From: Podocnemis expansa | Taxonomy: Eukaryota > Chordata > Testudines > Podocnemididae | Assembly (NCBI GenBank): GCA_007922195.1 | Contig: ML682059.1 | Coordinates: 14,440,295 to 14,504,294, forward strand | Direction of reading: 5' to 3' | DNA: 64,000 nucleotides | Shown: piece by piece, positions 11,645 through 22,035 of the stretch | Position numbering within the stretch: the stretch's first letter is position 1 | Layout of the letters: each line of letters starts with the position of its first letter | Notes under the pieces: model-generated | What the model was told of the DNA's origin: nothing | The model's input: only the letters and a program-made list of their open reading frames with translations | Database searches by the model: none | Translations under genes and position numbers: made by a program

Positions 11645-12262
11645 TGGCAGAGTTATTTTAGTAGTGTTGGTCCCAGACTATTTGAAGACAAGGTCAATGA
11701 GGGAATATCTTTTATTGGACAAACTTCTGTTGGTGGAAGAAACAAGCTTTCACGCTTCACAGAGTTTTGTCTTCAGGTCTAGGAAAGGTAACGAGATAAA
11801 TAAATGTGATGTGGATAAGATTGTGAAGCATAAAAGGTTAGGATGTTGTAAGAAACTGCTTGAAATGAAGTGGGCAATTAATACCTTTGCAGTCCTATTT
11901 CAAGGGAGGGTTAGTAAATTACAGGTTGCTGTAATAAGCCATAAATCCAATGTCTCCATTCAGCCCATAATTTTCAGAGTCTAGCAGAGTTTTGAATTTA
12001 AGTTCCAATTCTTCTTTTGAAGGTGTTGTTCCTCTGAGGTGGAGGACCGAGTGGTCAGATTTGGAGTGATCACATTGTAGAAAATGCTCACCCACAGGTG
12101 ATAGGCTGCTTTTATCTTTTATCTCTCTATGGTGTGTGTTCTTTGGAGAGTATAATGATTGTCTGGTTTCAACCAGATAATTATTGCTTGGGCATTTGAT
12201 GCACTGGATGAGGTATGATATATTGTGATAGGCATGTGGAAATCCTATGGATCTTGAAGGGT
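11645..12262 (-). pseudogene. Penelope-like element, GIY-YIG end and tail, type C
   Basis: Minus-strand PLE. The frame 12269-11919 encodes a decayed GIY-YIG endonuclease region: YLIQCIKCPSNNYLVETRQS, where the family normally has a Cys pair and a YIGETGQ-like block (here YLVETRQ), followed by VGEHFLQCDHSKSDHSVLHL and LNGDIGFMAYY at the C-terminus. Downstream (11690-11780 on the plus strand) lies the tail with TTTTATTGGACAAACTTCTG and GAAACAAGCTTTCACGCTTC. The coding part continues upstream at 13090-13320 on the far side of an insertion. Stops and changed residues show that it is inactive. Confidence 0.75.
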
Positions 12263-13089
12263 GCATCATGTAACAGGGTGGATGTACCCCACACTAACCC
12301 CAAAAGGGTTCATCACTCATTGTGGGAGGTAGAAGTCCTCATCCCCCATGGTGAAGAGGCATGCTTCAACTGCTACTCCAGCATAAAAGGGAGCAGCCTC
12401 GCTCATTCAGGTTGATAGCTGAGAAAGAAGGACATACTCTGGTGATTCCAACATAGGAACTGCTGCAGCCTTTACCCAAGGCTGCCAGAGACCAAGAGAA
12501 CTAAGCAAGATACCTGGTGTGTTGAGACGTCCAACCAGAGTCAGAACAAACTGATGACCTGTGGACCATAGCATCAGGAGACAGGGCAGGAAGCAGTTTT
12601 AAGGGGAAGCGAGAGGGGACAGTCATGACCCCACCGGAAGAGTCAGTGTGTTGTTAGATTCCCTGCTGATTCAGTGACAAGCAATCAAGTCACTGTCAGG
12701 GCCGTGGGCTAGGACTTGGTGGAGTAGGGAAGGCCCGGGTCCCCCACCCTGCCCTCGACCCTGGTGTCAGCCCCCTCCTGTTTCTGACTACAGGGCCACA
12801 CACCAGTGTTCCCTCTAAGCTGTGCGCATGTGCGTGTGCACACAGGTCATGAAACCTGCGCACACAACAAAATAAAGTGCGCACAAAAAAATTCAATAGT
12901 GTTAATATTGGTGCTCACAAAGAAATGTTTTTGTGCACACAAAAAAGTTGTTTGCGCACACAATCTAAGAGTAGTTAGAGGGAACATTGCACACACCCCC
13001 TAGTCCCCCAGGCAACCATCTTGACTCTGGCTGCTAGGCCACACTGCCCTGAGTCCAAGGACAGTCAAGGAGTTCTAACCATGGGGACG
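12263..13089. mobile_element. Insertion splitting the type-C PLE, possible LTR-like
   Basis: About 830 bp of GC-richer sequence separates two parts of one PLE open reading frame. It begins near ATGTAACAGGGTGGATG and ends near the GCGTTAACA at 13120-13132, or a little before. The ends TGTAACA / TGTTAAC are loosely inverted, as in LTRs, but I see no convincing target duplication. A hAT-type MITE sits inside it (12804-12989). Confidence 0.35.
12804..12989. mobile_element. hAT-type MITE, CAGTGTTCCCTCTAA family
   Basis: A 186-bp element with terminal inverted repeats CAGTGTTCCCTCTAA and TTAGAGGGAACATTG. It is flanked by CACACAC on both sides (7 to 8 bp, in keeping with the 8-bp duplications of hAT elements, though the flank is low complexity). 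The inside is rich in GTGCGCACA-like alternating purine/pyrimidine repeats. The open frame over it (12806-13003) is not a gene. Confidence 0.75.
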
Positions 13090-13750
13090 CTATACTCTCC
13101 AACCTGCCCCAGAGGAAGAGAGCGTTAACATACCTTGCAACACAGGGGTAGTGACCTTCAGAGCAATAGAGATATTCCTGCAGGCTTTGTATCTGTTCTT
13201 TTGGCAGGGTTTAGTTCCACTTTGAGTTGATGCACCCCGGTCTTTGGGGAGTTTGTTTCTAATGATGAACTTTGTAAGTTTGAGGGGTTGTCTCAAGGCA
13301 AGAAGTGACAGTTTCAAAAAAATTTCCTACAGGATGTGATTCCCCTCAAATATGGGTTGTAACTGTTTGATGATAGTTTCTGGTGGAGGAGGCTGTAGGC
13401 AACAAGTAGGGGAGTATGGTCAGTGGGAGTACTTTTCTGTATTAAAGGTTCTCTTAGGGTATCTGGGTGATTCATTCCATGATTCAATCTATTTCTATGG
13501 TAGTGTGTCTATGTTTGGTGAAGGCAGTTTTAAGTGTGTTAACATGTATCAAGGACATTTTCTTCACAGCACATTTTGGAGCACCATGTTTTGTGGCATT
13601 CACAAAGCAATCATGCCCTACCTGACTCAGCTGTCCTTGACATCAAAGAAAATTTGCACAACACTTTCAAAAAACATGCATGGAAATTTAAAGTCACAAG
13701 TCTACAAGACACTCGATAGAGACACTGGTTTTACATTTCATTAAAACAAT
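13090..13750 (-). pseudogene. Penelope-like element, upstream coding part, type C
   Basis: Minus-strand continuation of the PLE at 11645-12262. The frame 13317-13090 reads LLALRQPLKLTKFIIRNKLP then GTKPCQKNRYKACRNIS, matching the linker between reverse transcriptase and the GIY-YIG domain in PLEs (PC..K.C.. cysteine pattern). Further upstream (13320-13750) the frame is broken. The GIY-YIG part resumes beyond the insertion at 12262. Confidence 0.6.
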
Positions 13751-13784
13751 TTGTAACCAACTAGCCTTCCTTTATCCTATGACT

Positions 13785-13965
13785 GAAGAGGTATTAATTG
13801 TCCACTTTTTTAAAGTCATTTTCTGCAACTTATCCTGCCCCTTACACTCAACAATTTGTCCTACCTTTAATTTATCTGTGACACTCTGGTTACCTTTTCC
13901 AGATCTGAAGAACTCTGTAGAACTCAAAAGTTTTTCATTAACAGAAGCTGTCACAGAAGGACTTT
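13785..13965 (+). repeat. Inverted copy of the type-C PLE tail (pLTR-like)
   Basis: The block GAGGTATTAATTGTCCACTT ... TCTGGTTACCTTTTCCAGAT ... CTGAAGAACTCTGTAGAACT is the reverse complement of the tail at about 11690-11890 (GTGGGCAATTAATACC, GGTCTAGGAAAGGTAACG, TTCACAGAGTTTTGTCTTCAG). The minus-strand PLE is therefore flanked by the same end sequence in inverted orientation, the arrangement known for pseudo-LTRs of Penelope elements. Confidence 0.65.
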
Positions 13966-14389
13966 GGGAAGCTTACAGGGAAAGTATTTTCCTCTCAAAT
14001 TGCAGCACTTTAACCAGAGTGCTACAGTCCCAGGGTTAGAGGCTGGAAGCTGGCTGGAGCTGGCCAGTGGGGTGACTGCAGCTGTTCAGCAGGCAGCCAC
14101 TGCACTCTCCCATTGGTTGCTGATGCTCAGAGTTGTGGCTGCTTCTGAACTCCCAGTCCCTGTTGCTCACAAATTTGTTAAGAGTTGCTCTCGTAGGGAA
14201 CACGGCTTTTGGGCCAGCAGATGCTTCAGGCAGCAGCAACCATCCGGGGGAAGGGGTTAGCTGTCCTCCACAACCTGAGCTCCCCCCTGCCTGCACACAG
14301 CCACTTGCTCCTCCCTTCCTGCACCTTGGGCTACACCCCTCACTGCATACAGCCCCTAGCTAACTTCTCTCTGCACCTTCAGTGGTTTT
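13966..14389. other. GC-rich unclassified block
   Basis: About 400 bp with clearly higher GC than the surroundings, rich in CAGC/GCTG words. Overlapping frames in both strands (13964-14406) reflect the composition. No domain, splice pair or repeat end was identified. Confidence 0.3.
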
Positions 14390-14664
14390 CAATCTTTTTG
14401 AGCTGATCCCTCCCTTTGGGTAATTATTTTTGGCTGCCTTCCCCTTCCTCCCCCCATAAAACAGACACACCACAACCCAGAGAGGCTGGTAGGCTGCTGA
14501 GGTGAGTCAGGGGTTGGAAGGGACACTCCACCTTCCAGGACCGACAGTGCAAAACTGGCCTTGCCCTGCCCCCAATATACAAGTTGAATTACAGTTATGG
14601 AAGTTGTTCTAATAATGATATTCTGTGATGTTCCCCTAATGCAACCTGGACTGAAGAACCGCTG
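14390..14664. mobile_element. Probable hAT-type MITE
   Basis: The left end CAGTGGTTTTCAATCTTTTT and right end GACTGAAGAACCGCTG form an inverted pair (CAGTGGTTTTCAATC versus CAGCGGTTCTTCAGTC), like hAT ends. The flanking 8-mers do not match well, so the call is tentative. Confidence 0.4.
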
Positions 14665-15790
14665 TGTCGCCCCAACCTCCCACTCCTGGAGGCCATCTTA
14701 CTCTGCTTTGCTGTGAGGACTCCCACTTCCAGGTGTCCAAGTACAGTAGCCTCCAGCAAGCCAGTTGCCCTCAATTCAGTGAGTGTGTGCGTCTAACTAG
14801 CCAGTCTTTGGGTCATGCAACAGAATGACCCCATCCAATATACCCAGTCCTAGATGCAATCCTAGGAATTACCATCTTCCAATGTTCAGTGCTGCCCACT
14901 GCACCCTGCCAGCTCACATATCTGTCAACTTATAAAAGAAATGAATGTGCACCAGTCTTGTCACTTCAAATGGAGTCTCTAACACACCTTAAACCAAATG
15001 CACTGTTTTAGGTAAAATATACAAACAAATTTATTAAACTACAGAAAGATTTTAAGTGATTATGAGTTAGAGGGAAGCAAATCAGATGTAGTCAAAATAA
15101 ACATAAGCCAAACACATTCTGAATTAAACTTCACACTTTCAGCAACCTTGGAAACTCTGATGAGTCTCACCACAGGCTGGCTGGATTCCTTTCCAAACAG
15201 GTTTTCCCCTGAGTCAGCACTTCCTTTCCTTAACGGTGTCTGTAGATGGAGGTGGAAGAAAAACAGTACAGCAACATGTCTTCTCTTTTAAAAGTTTTCC
15301 TTCTTCCTTCTTGGGCTTCAGCATACCCCATTCAGGGTCAGGTGGCAATGTCCTTGTCTGGGTTCACCCATGTTCTAAGTCAGTGAGCTGTACCTTATCC
15401 TGGCTGCAAGCTGGCCAAAGGGAAGGGCGGGGGGGGTGATGCATTTGAGAGTCCCTTTCATTTTTTGTTGATGCCTAGGCCGGTCCTTTGTCCCTGGAAT
15501 GCTGGGGAGCTGGATTTGTTTTATGCATGCCTTAGTGAAGTGCAAATTGCTCCTCTGCTTAGAGGGTTCTACCTCAAGCCATGCCTGTCTCAAGCCACGA
15601 AACTCATCTTTGCACACATCATAGAGAGAAGCCTCACAGCCATATGCACGACATTGTAAGAAACCTACCACTATAACAACAATGTTCAGCATGACATGAG
15701 CATTTCAAAAACATCTTACATGATGTACTTTGCGTTAAACAATTCACAATTACACTATAAGGGCGATCATGGGGGGTGCAGTATGTCACA
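14665..15790 (-). mobile_element. Solo LTR, minus orientation (probable)
   Basis: On the minus strand the block starts TGTGACATACTGCACCCCCC at 15790 and ends GGGGCGACA at 14665, giving TG...CA with short inverted ends. A minus-strand AATAAA polyadenylation signal with a T-rich downstream stretch lies near 15030-15040, as expected inside an LTR. There is no internal region or coding sequence next to it and no clear target duplication. Endogenous-retrovirus-type or other LTR class cannot be settled here. Confidence 0.45.
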
Positions 15791-16635
15791 GCATCACCCA
15801 CCTTGTCAAGTTTAATCTATTTACTTTATCCAAGGGAATTTTAAGAGATAACTTGATCACAGATAGTCTAAGTGCAGCAGAACTGGCTCCTCCAATCATA
15901 CCTGGCCCTCTTATTGCCCATGGTAGCAATGCAAAAGCAACAGTGCCAGGATTGCCCTGTGCAGAGGAAACTCAGACAAATCAATTATTTAATGATTCTT
16001 CTACAGGGCATGATTTCTTTTTTAGATTATGTAGATCACAGATTCAGTTTTAGTGTTTGATCATTTTGACCCAATCTGTGATGTATGATGGACTTTATTT
16101 TAAGAAGTGACTGACATAAGTCTCTTTACTCCATTTTTAATGAATTGAACTTCCTGACATTAGATCAAAGACAAAAACTGCATTGGTGATATTAGTTTAT
16201 TGTTTGTTTCAATCAGGCGCATGCAAGTTGGTTGCGATGAAATAGAATATATAATCATACTTAAATAAAATGAATACTGGATAGAAGCCAGTCATCTACT
16301 GCTAAAAAGTCTTCTTATTAAACTAAATTAATTTTATAGATATGAGCAAAAGATGGAAAAGAAGGGAAGTTCACCTTGACTAAATGTTTCTTTTCATGCT
16401 CTGGGTAGGATGTACAATATTTCCTGTACATTATCCTAAAATCTTGGAATATTATTCTAGTCAAACTAAACACTGTGGGCCTAGAATAAACATTATTCTA
16501 GATAATTTAAACACAGTGGGTCTGATTCTCCACTAACAGTAATGCTTGCGTATGTGTAGTTTACACTGGGGTAAACAGGGAGCAATGCAGTGGTGCACAG
16601 GTTCTCTCTACTTTTATCATTGAGAAAAGAGTTTT
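15791..16635. other. Intronic sequence, nothing recognised
   Basis: AT-rich sequence. Around 16510-16590 there is a short palindromic TTTACACTGGGGTAAA. No gene or named repeat was found. Confidence 0.4.
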
Positions 16636-16639
16636 GACT

Positions 16640-16985
16640 ATTTTCATAAATTCCAAGTCCAGAAGAGATCACTGTGATCATCTAGTTTATATGCTGCTAC
16701 AACACAGACCACAGAATTTCCACAAAACAATTCCTAGAGCATACCTTTTGAAAAAAAAAACATTGAGTCTTGATTTGAAAATTATTAGCGATGGAAAATC
16801 CGCAACAGGCTTTGGTAAATTTTTCCAGTGGTTTCAATTACTTTCACTGGCAGCTTCAATTTCCAGCCATTGGATCGTATTCCAGCTTTGCCTGCTACAT
16901 AACTTAGCCTGATAATTTAATATTATCTTTGGAATGTTCTTCACTGTACTGTATTGAATATATTGATTTATTATGAGTGATCATC
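16640..16985 (-). mobile_element. CR1 LINE 3' fragment
   Basis: Antisense CR1 terminus. The plus strand reads ATAAATTCCAAGTCCAGAAG, AGATCACTGTGATCATCTAG, then ACAGACCACAGAATTTCC, CATTGAGTCTTGATTTGAAA, and TTCCAGCCATTGGATCGTAT. The order is the same as in the copy at 51545, so it is one contiguous 5'-truncated insertion ending at its natural 3' end near 16640. Confidence 0.75.
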
Positions 16986-17743
16986 TCTCTAAACTTAAGA
17001 ATTTGAAGGATGGTTATCTAATTAAGATTTTGATCTTCAGAGTTGCTACCCAAAATAAATGGGAGTTATCTGTGTAACTGACAGTAGAAATAAATTAGTC
17101 TTTAATGATATTGTAATTAGAAGAACCAGAGCATAGCCAAGAATAAAAATTGCCCTACTCATATAAGGGTCAGTTGGTCATAGACCACACCACATCCTGA
17201 TGTACTGAACCTGACTTTCCCCTCAGATACACTGCTTTTACGGTGTTATGTATCCAGTCGTTGCAAGTTAGTTATTCATGATGCAAGAAAATAACATAAG
17301 GCAGAGCTCAGGCAAAGCACAAGCAAAAAGCAGGTAACAGAGAGAATCAAGTCACATTTTTGCTCCTCCAGTGCTGGGAACCCATGGAATCAATACAGGC
17401 CTGACACAGATTAGAAGAGACAAAGGACTGGCTAGATTATTAAACACTCTGACCTTCCTTCATCACTCCCACTCCTGTTCATGCATCATACTTACACAGC
17501 AGGGAGGGTTTCATAGGGTCCTATGAGAAGTATGTTTGTATAGGGAAAGTTCTCTGCGCTTTTGTGCTGCCTCTATTATACAAAGTAGTTGAACCCAGAT
17601 TTCTCTCTCCAAATAGCATGGACTACAAATTGTTTTGCAGAATAATAATTTTGAACAAAAGTTATTCTTATAAACTGATGTTTACCAAAAAACTGAGGTC
17701 TTTGCCACATAAAAATTAAATTCAAATATAACAGTAAACTCAC
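16986..17743. other. Intronic sequence, nothing recognised
   Basis: AT-rich sequence with no recognised element or open frame of note. Confidence 0.4.
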
Positions 17744-18810
17744 GCCTATGTCCACACCTAGATGTTAAATCAATCAATACAAAAATCATTAAATTGATGT
17801 AACATGTCCCCACTAGAAACCCAAATTGAACTAGCATGTCCATGGACAGGACTTTCTAGCTTGATTTAGAAGACAGGCACTATGGGAGGTATGGCAATAT
17901 GGTCCCCAAGATGGGCCATGCCACCCACCCAGTCCTCTGCCTGGATCTCAACCTGTGAGCCAGGCGGTAGGGAAAAAAATTCCCCCTCCACCCGGCTCTG
18001 GGTGCTCTAAGCCTGGCGGGGGAGAAGGTATCCTTCCCACCTGGCTGCAGCCCTGGGCACACAGCCGGATGCCAGGAAAGGGACCCCATCCATGCTCGGC
18101 TCCCGGCATGCTCAACAGGCAGCAGAGGAAGGGACCCCTGCGCCCAGCTCCCTGAATACTGGCCAGGCGTGGGGAAGGGACCCCTGCACCCGACTCCCCC
18201 AGTGCTGACCAGGTGTGGGGAAGGGACCCACCATGTCTGGCTCCCACCATGCTAGCTGGGCAGGAGGGGAAGGGACCCCTGCACCTGGCTCCTGGTGTGC
18301 TGGCAAGGAGAAGAGACGCTTACACCCTGCTCCTGGTGTGCTAGCTGGGCAGGGGGGAAGAGATTCCCCATGCCCGACTCCCTGTGCACTAGCTGGGCAG
18401 TGTGGAAGGGACCCCCGCACCCAGCTCCCACCATGCTAGCTGGGCAGCGGGAGAAGGGATCCCCGCGCCCAGCTCCTGGCGTGCTGAATGGGTGGCTAGG
18501 AGACAAGCCCCCTGCGACTGGCTCCCAGAATGCTGGCTGCACCCTGGGAGGAAGAAGGTCAAATTCTGTTAAATCGATAGAACGGTTATATCGAGATAAC
18601 ATGTCCACACAGTGTTATACGAATATAACAGTTTCGATTTAACCATCATATCAATATAAAGCTAGGCTTTATTATATTGATATGAATTTCATTACAGCAA
18701 AATGAGGGAGCTCCTCATTTTGCTATAAGGAAATGTAGTGTGGACCTACCCTTCTTTAAATCAAAATAATCAGCGTTATTTCAATTTAAAGACTGTGTGT
18801 GGACATACCC
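17744..18810. mobile_element. MITE of the TATGTCYACAC family, long copy with minisatellite
   Basis: Ends GCCTATGTCCACACCTAGAT and (reverse complement) GGGTATGTCCACACACAGTC form terminal inverted repeats. Inside, the left flank shares a 130-bp segment (CCCCACTAGAAACCCAAATT, TCATGGACAGG / TCCATGGACAGG, CTAGCTTGATTTAG) with the copy at 57688-58206. The outer parts carry short AT palindromes around TTAAATCGAT and TCGATTTAA. The middle 17940-18540 is a GC-rich tandem array that is absent from the other copy. No transposase. Confidence 0.75.
17940..18540. repeat. GC-rich minisatellite, about 46-49 bp unit, roughly 12 copies
   Basis: Tandem units start with AGGGACCCCTGCRCCCRGCT and include CATGCTAGCTGGGCAG-like words. 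Measured starts at 18130, 18176, 18222, 18271, 18312, 18359, 18407 and 18455 give periods of 46, 46, 49, 41, 47, 48 and 48. The open frames that cover the array on both strands (17880-18642) are by-products of the repeat and not genes. Confidence 0.9.
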
Positions 18811-20692
18811 ATTATGTTCAGTGTCTAATAGCTGCTAAGCAGGCAAGCTTTCCCATAGATCAATATATATTGACAACAATGGCTTGCACTATGGGGGTTC
18901 TGCGTTTCACAGTCCTAAATTTGGGGCCAAAAAGATAAGAGGGAAATGGTCCAAATCAAGGCAGTTCCTAAAGTAATTGAGAAGACTGGGTGGCAAAGCT
19001 CACAGTACAAAGAAAAGGTTGCAGTCATGCATGAATTAAAAAGCTCTCTAGTTTTGAGGAGAATTCCGAGGTTACTCTCATAAAACTTTCAGAAAGCTAA
19101 AGATGAAGCCACCTAGGAGTCACGTTCAATACCTGCCAAAGTCCATAAGTATACCTTTAACACTTCATGACCAATGTGTCACAGGCAACTAATACCACTA
19201 ATAGGAATATTTACTCCATCACTACGAGATCAGTGTCACAAAAACAGTTTCTCTGCCGTATCCAAGTCATTCCCTAGATTGACAAAGATTAAGGAAATCT
19301 GAAGTATCCAAATACTACAAGTCAGATGACTGCAAACCTTTTCAAATATCTTGAGCACAACAGAAATTAAAGAATCACACCTTTACCAGTCAGGAAGGAC
19401 ATGTGTCTTGAACATAGACTGCATGATGAAGTTCATCTGATCATTAGAAAACATCACTGGCTGAACCATAATTAGACATAACAAATCATTTGTCTCCTCC
19501 TGACAACACATTCTTCTCCAGATACAAAAACCTCAGCCTAAATCTGGGTGATTTTCTCCACAAAAGAACCAGCAATATCCTTGTAAAAAGGAGATACTCT
19601 GATAAGCGACTGGGCAGAGACAGCCATCATTCACAAATTTAGATGGGATCAGAAAGATATCTACTGATCAAGATTTAGCAAATGCTATGGTCGAGCTAAA
19701 AAACCTCTGCTTAGCCTTCTGCACAGCTACAACATAGATTTAAGACACTTCCAGTTAATCATTGGCCTGAGACATCTCCAGCAGGACTCTAGCAGTCTTC
19801 CATCCCAATTCAGTTGCTGCAAATCATGTGTAAATTAGCATGAGTTGTGAGAAAGAAGCCTAGAAAGTTGTCATCTTTTTAAGTGATCAGGAAAAAACAG
19901 ACTAGAATTTTCAATGATTGTGCAAAATGCAAATCCTTTTAAAATATGGATGTGATATAACTGCACCATAATATTTTCCAACTTATTTCTACTGTTTACC
20001 TCTCAATTTATCCATGAAACTTTTGCAGTGTGTTCTACACAGAAGTGGCTGCATTTTTGTGGGTGGTGAAATTACTATTACATAATTTGTAATTCTGTAA
20101 CATATTTTGAGGTTTGTTAAAAACAATTATCTAAATGAATATGTTACTAGATGTATGGAGAGATATTTTTTTTTAAAAAAGAGAGAGATCATAGATTGGG
20201 AAAGGAGAAGAACCAGCAAGTAAGGGGAAAAGGTGAAGATCAGAACATCATTTACAGTAAGAAAGAAAAGGACATAAGGGAAAGACGGAGAGAGAAGAAG
20301 AAAGTCAACAACGATTTCAAAAATGTGTCAAAAATATGACCTAAAATGAGAATTAATGAAGCAACGAAGTCAGGATGTGGAAAGAATGAATAATAAATCC
20401 ATGGAAGGCAGTATATGATACATTTTATTAAGGTTCATTATTTAGAAAGTTTATTAATAATGCTACAACTCAATAAATAATAAACAGTACGTATTTTATT
20501 GTCTCATATTGCATGGGATTGGGTGATCTGGGGATTCTGTTATTTGGAGGGGTGGAAGAGTGGGGCTGCTTTGAAAGTATGGTGGCACAGGTATTTCTCA
20601 CCTGCTCTAGAAGACTTTGGGGGAAATATCAAGCTATGAGTAGGAAAATCATCCCTATCTTTGATCACAAATGGAAGGATGTTCAAACTACC
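18811..20692. other. Intronic sequence, nothing firmly recognised
   Basis: Mostly AT-rich. 18960-19810 has a more even composition and may be a very old repeat. 20165-20320 is a purine-rich (GA) stretch that creates the low-complexity frame 20151-20339. No supported gene. Confidence 0.4.
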
Positions 20693-21571
20693 ACCATATA
20701 TACTTGCTTATAAGACAATCCGCGCATAAGCCGACTCCCAGTTATGAGCCCCCAAACAAGGAAAAATGCATGACTCGCATATAAGCAGAGGTCCCTGAGC
20801 AGCCCCCACCCTTTGCCGCCAGCTTCCGTGGACTCCCTGACCCCATCCCTAATCCCCGGGCATGCTGCCACTTTCCCTGGACTCCCTGACACCCTCCCTA
20901 ACCCCCACACACTGCTGCTGCTTTCCCCAGACTCTCTAACCCCCTCCCTAATCCCTGCACACTGCTGCTGCTTTCCTCAGACTCCCCAAACTCCTCCCTA
21001 AACTCCTCATGCTGCCACCACTTTCCCCAGACTCCCCAACCCCCTTCCTAACCCTGGGCCATGCCACTGTTTTCCCTAGACTCTCTGACACCCTCCCTAT
21101 ACCCCAGGCTCTGCCACCTCCTTCCCCAGACTCCTCGACCCCCTCCCTAACCCCTGGGGCTATGCCACCACATTTCCCAGACTCCTTGACACCCTCCCTA
21201 ACCCCCTGGCTCTGCCACTGCTTTCTCTGGACTCCCCGACTCCCTCCCTAACCCCTGGGCCATGATGCCACTTTCCCTGCACTCACCGACATACTCCCTA
21301 ACCCCCAGGCCCACCTCTCCCCCACCTAGGGACCCCTTACCTGACCACTCCAATGGCTATGAGAGATGCTGGGGCTCCCACCCCTTACTTTGACCCCCTG
21401 AACAGGCTGACTCCCTAACATGACTGCTCTGGACATGCTCAAGGCAGGAGATTTAAAAAATCCTGGGCTTGGTCTGCTCTCTGCTGGCCTGACCCACACA
21501 TAAGCAGAGTGCCTTTTTTAAAGACAATTTCAAGGCATAAAAGTCTCGGCTTAGATGCACGTATATACGGT
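20693..21571. mobile_element. MITE with ACCRTATATAC ends, containing a minisatellite
   Basis: An 879-bp element. The left end is ACCATATATACTTGCTTATA and the right end, reverse-complemented, is ACCGTATATACGTGCATCTA; both continue into AAGCCGA. The centre holds a C-rich array (20832-21330). Flanks do not show a clear target duplication. It is non-autonomous, with no transposase frame. Confidence 0.75.
20832..21330. repeat. C-rich minisatellite, 50-bp unit, about 10 copies
   Basis: Units begin ACTCCCTGACCCCCTCCCTA and contain CTGCCACTGCTTTCCCCAG-like words. Starts at 20832, 20881, 20931, 20981, 21031, 21079, 21129, 21181, 21231 and 21281 give periods of 48 to 52. The proline/leucine-rich frames at 20813-21001 and 21009-21251 are translations of this array, with no evidence of being genes. 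Confidence 0.92.
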
Positions 21572-22035
21572 ACTCTGCTCCTCCATTCTCTCTCTCTCTA
21601 CTTTCTTCTTCTCTACTCCACCTACTCATTCAAAAGTGTCCTGCACTGAAGCATATCTTTTATGGAGAAAAGCCATCACTTCAGCCAGCCAGAGGGGGTC
21701 AGGGTAAAGCAAATCTGTATGTATGGAGTGAGGGGCGGGGCCTAAATACGCTTCCTATATAGCTCTCCCAGTACAAGAAAAGAGTGATCTGGGTTATGGA
21801 GCCAAATTCAGATTCTCTTCTTAGAGGTGTAATGGCCTACTGCTAACCTTTTTACCTATAGAAATTGTTTTCCCTCCTATTCTTCTTCTTGGTTTTATTT
21901 AGATTATTACTACTACATCATCTACATTACCTTGCACAATTCTCTATTAGCGCCCTTCATCAAGCCCTTAGGGGAATCTCGAAAATATCTGGAGAAGGAA
22001 GATCTGAGTACTGAAGGATACTGTGTACCATATTG
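21572..22035. other. Intronic sequence, nothing recognised
   Basis: Includes a short TC run near 21590. No recognised repeat or coding sequence. Confidence 0.4.

Noticed and set aside
12806..13003. Cys/His-rich small protein
   Set aside because: It lies exactly over a hAT MITE with GTGCGCACA repeats.
17880..18642. Several overlapping Gly/Pro-rich frames on both strands
   Set aside because: They follow the 46-49-bp tandem array; open in many frames because of composition and periodicity.
20813..21251. Pro/Leu-rich open frames as protein genes
   Set aside because: They are direct translations of the 50-bp minisatellite inside a MITE.
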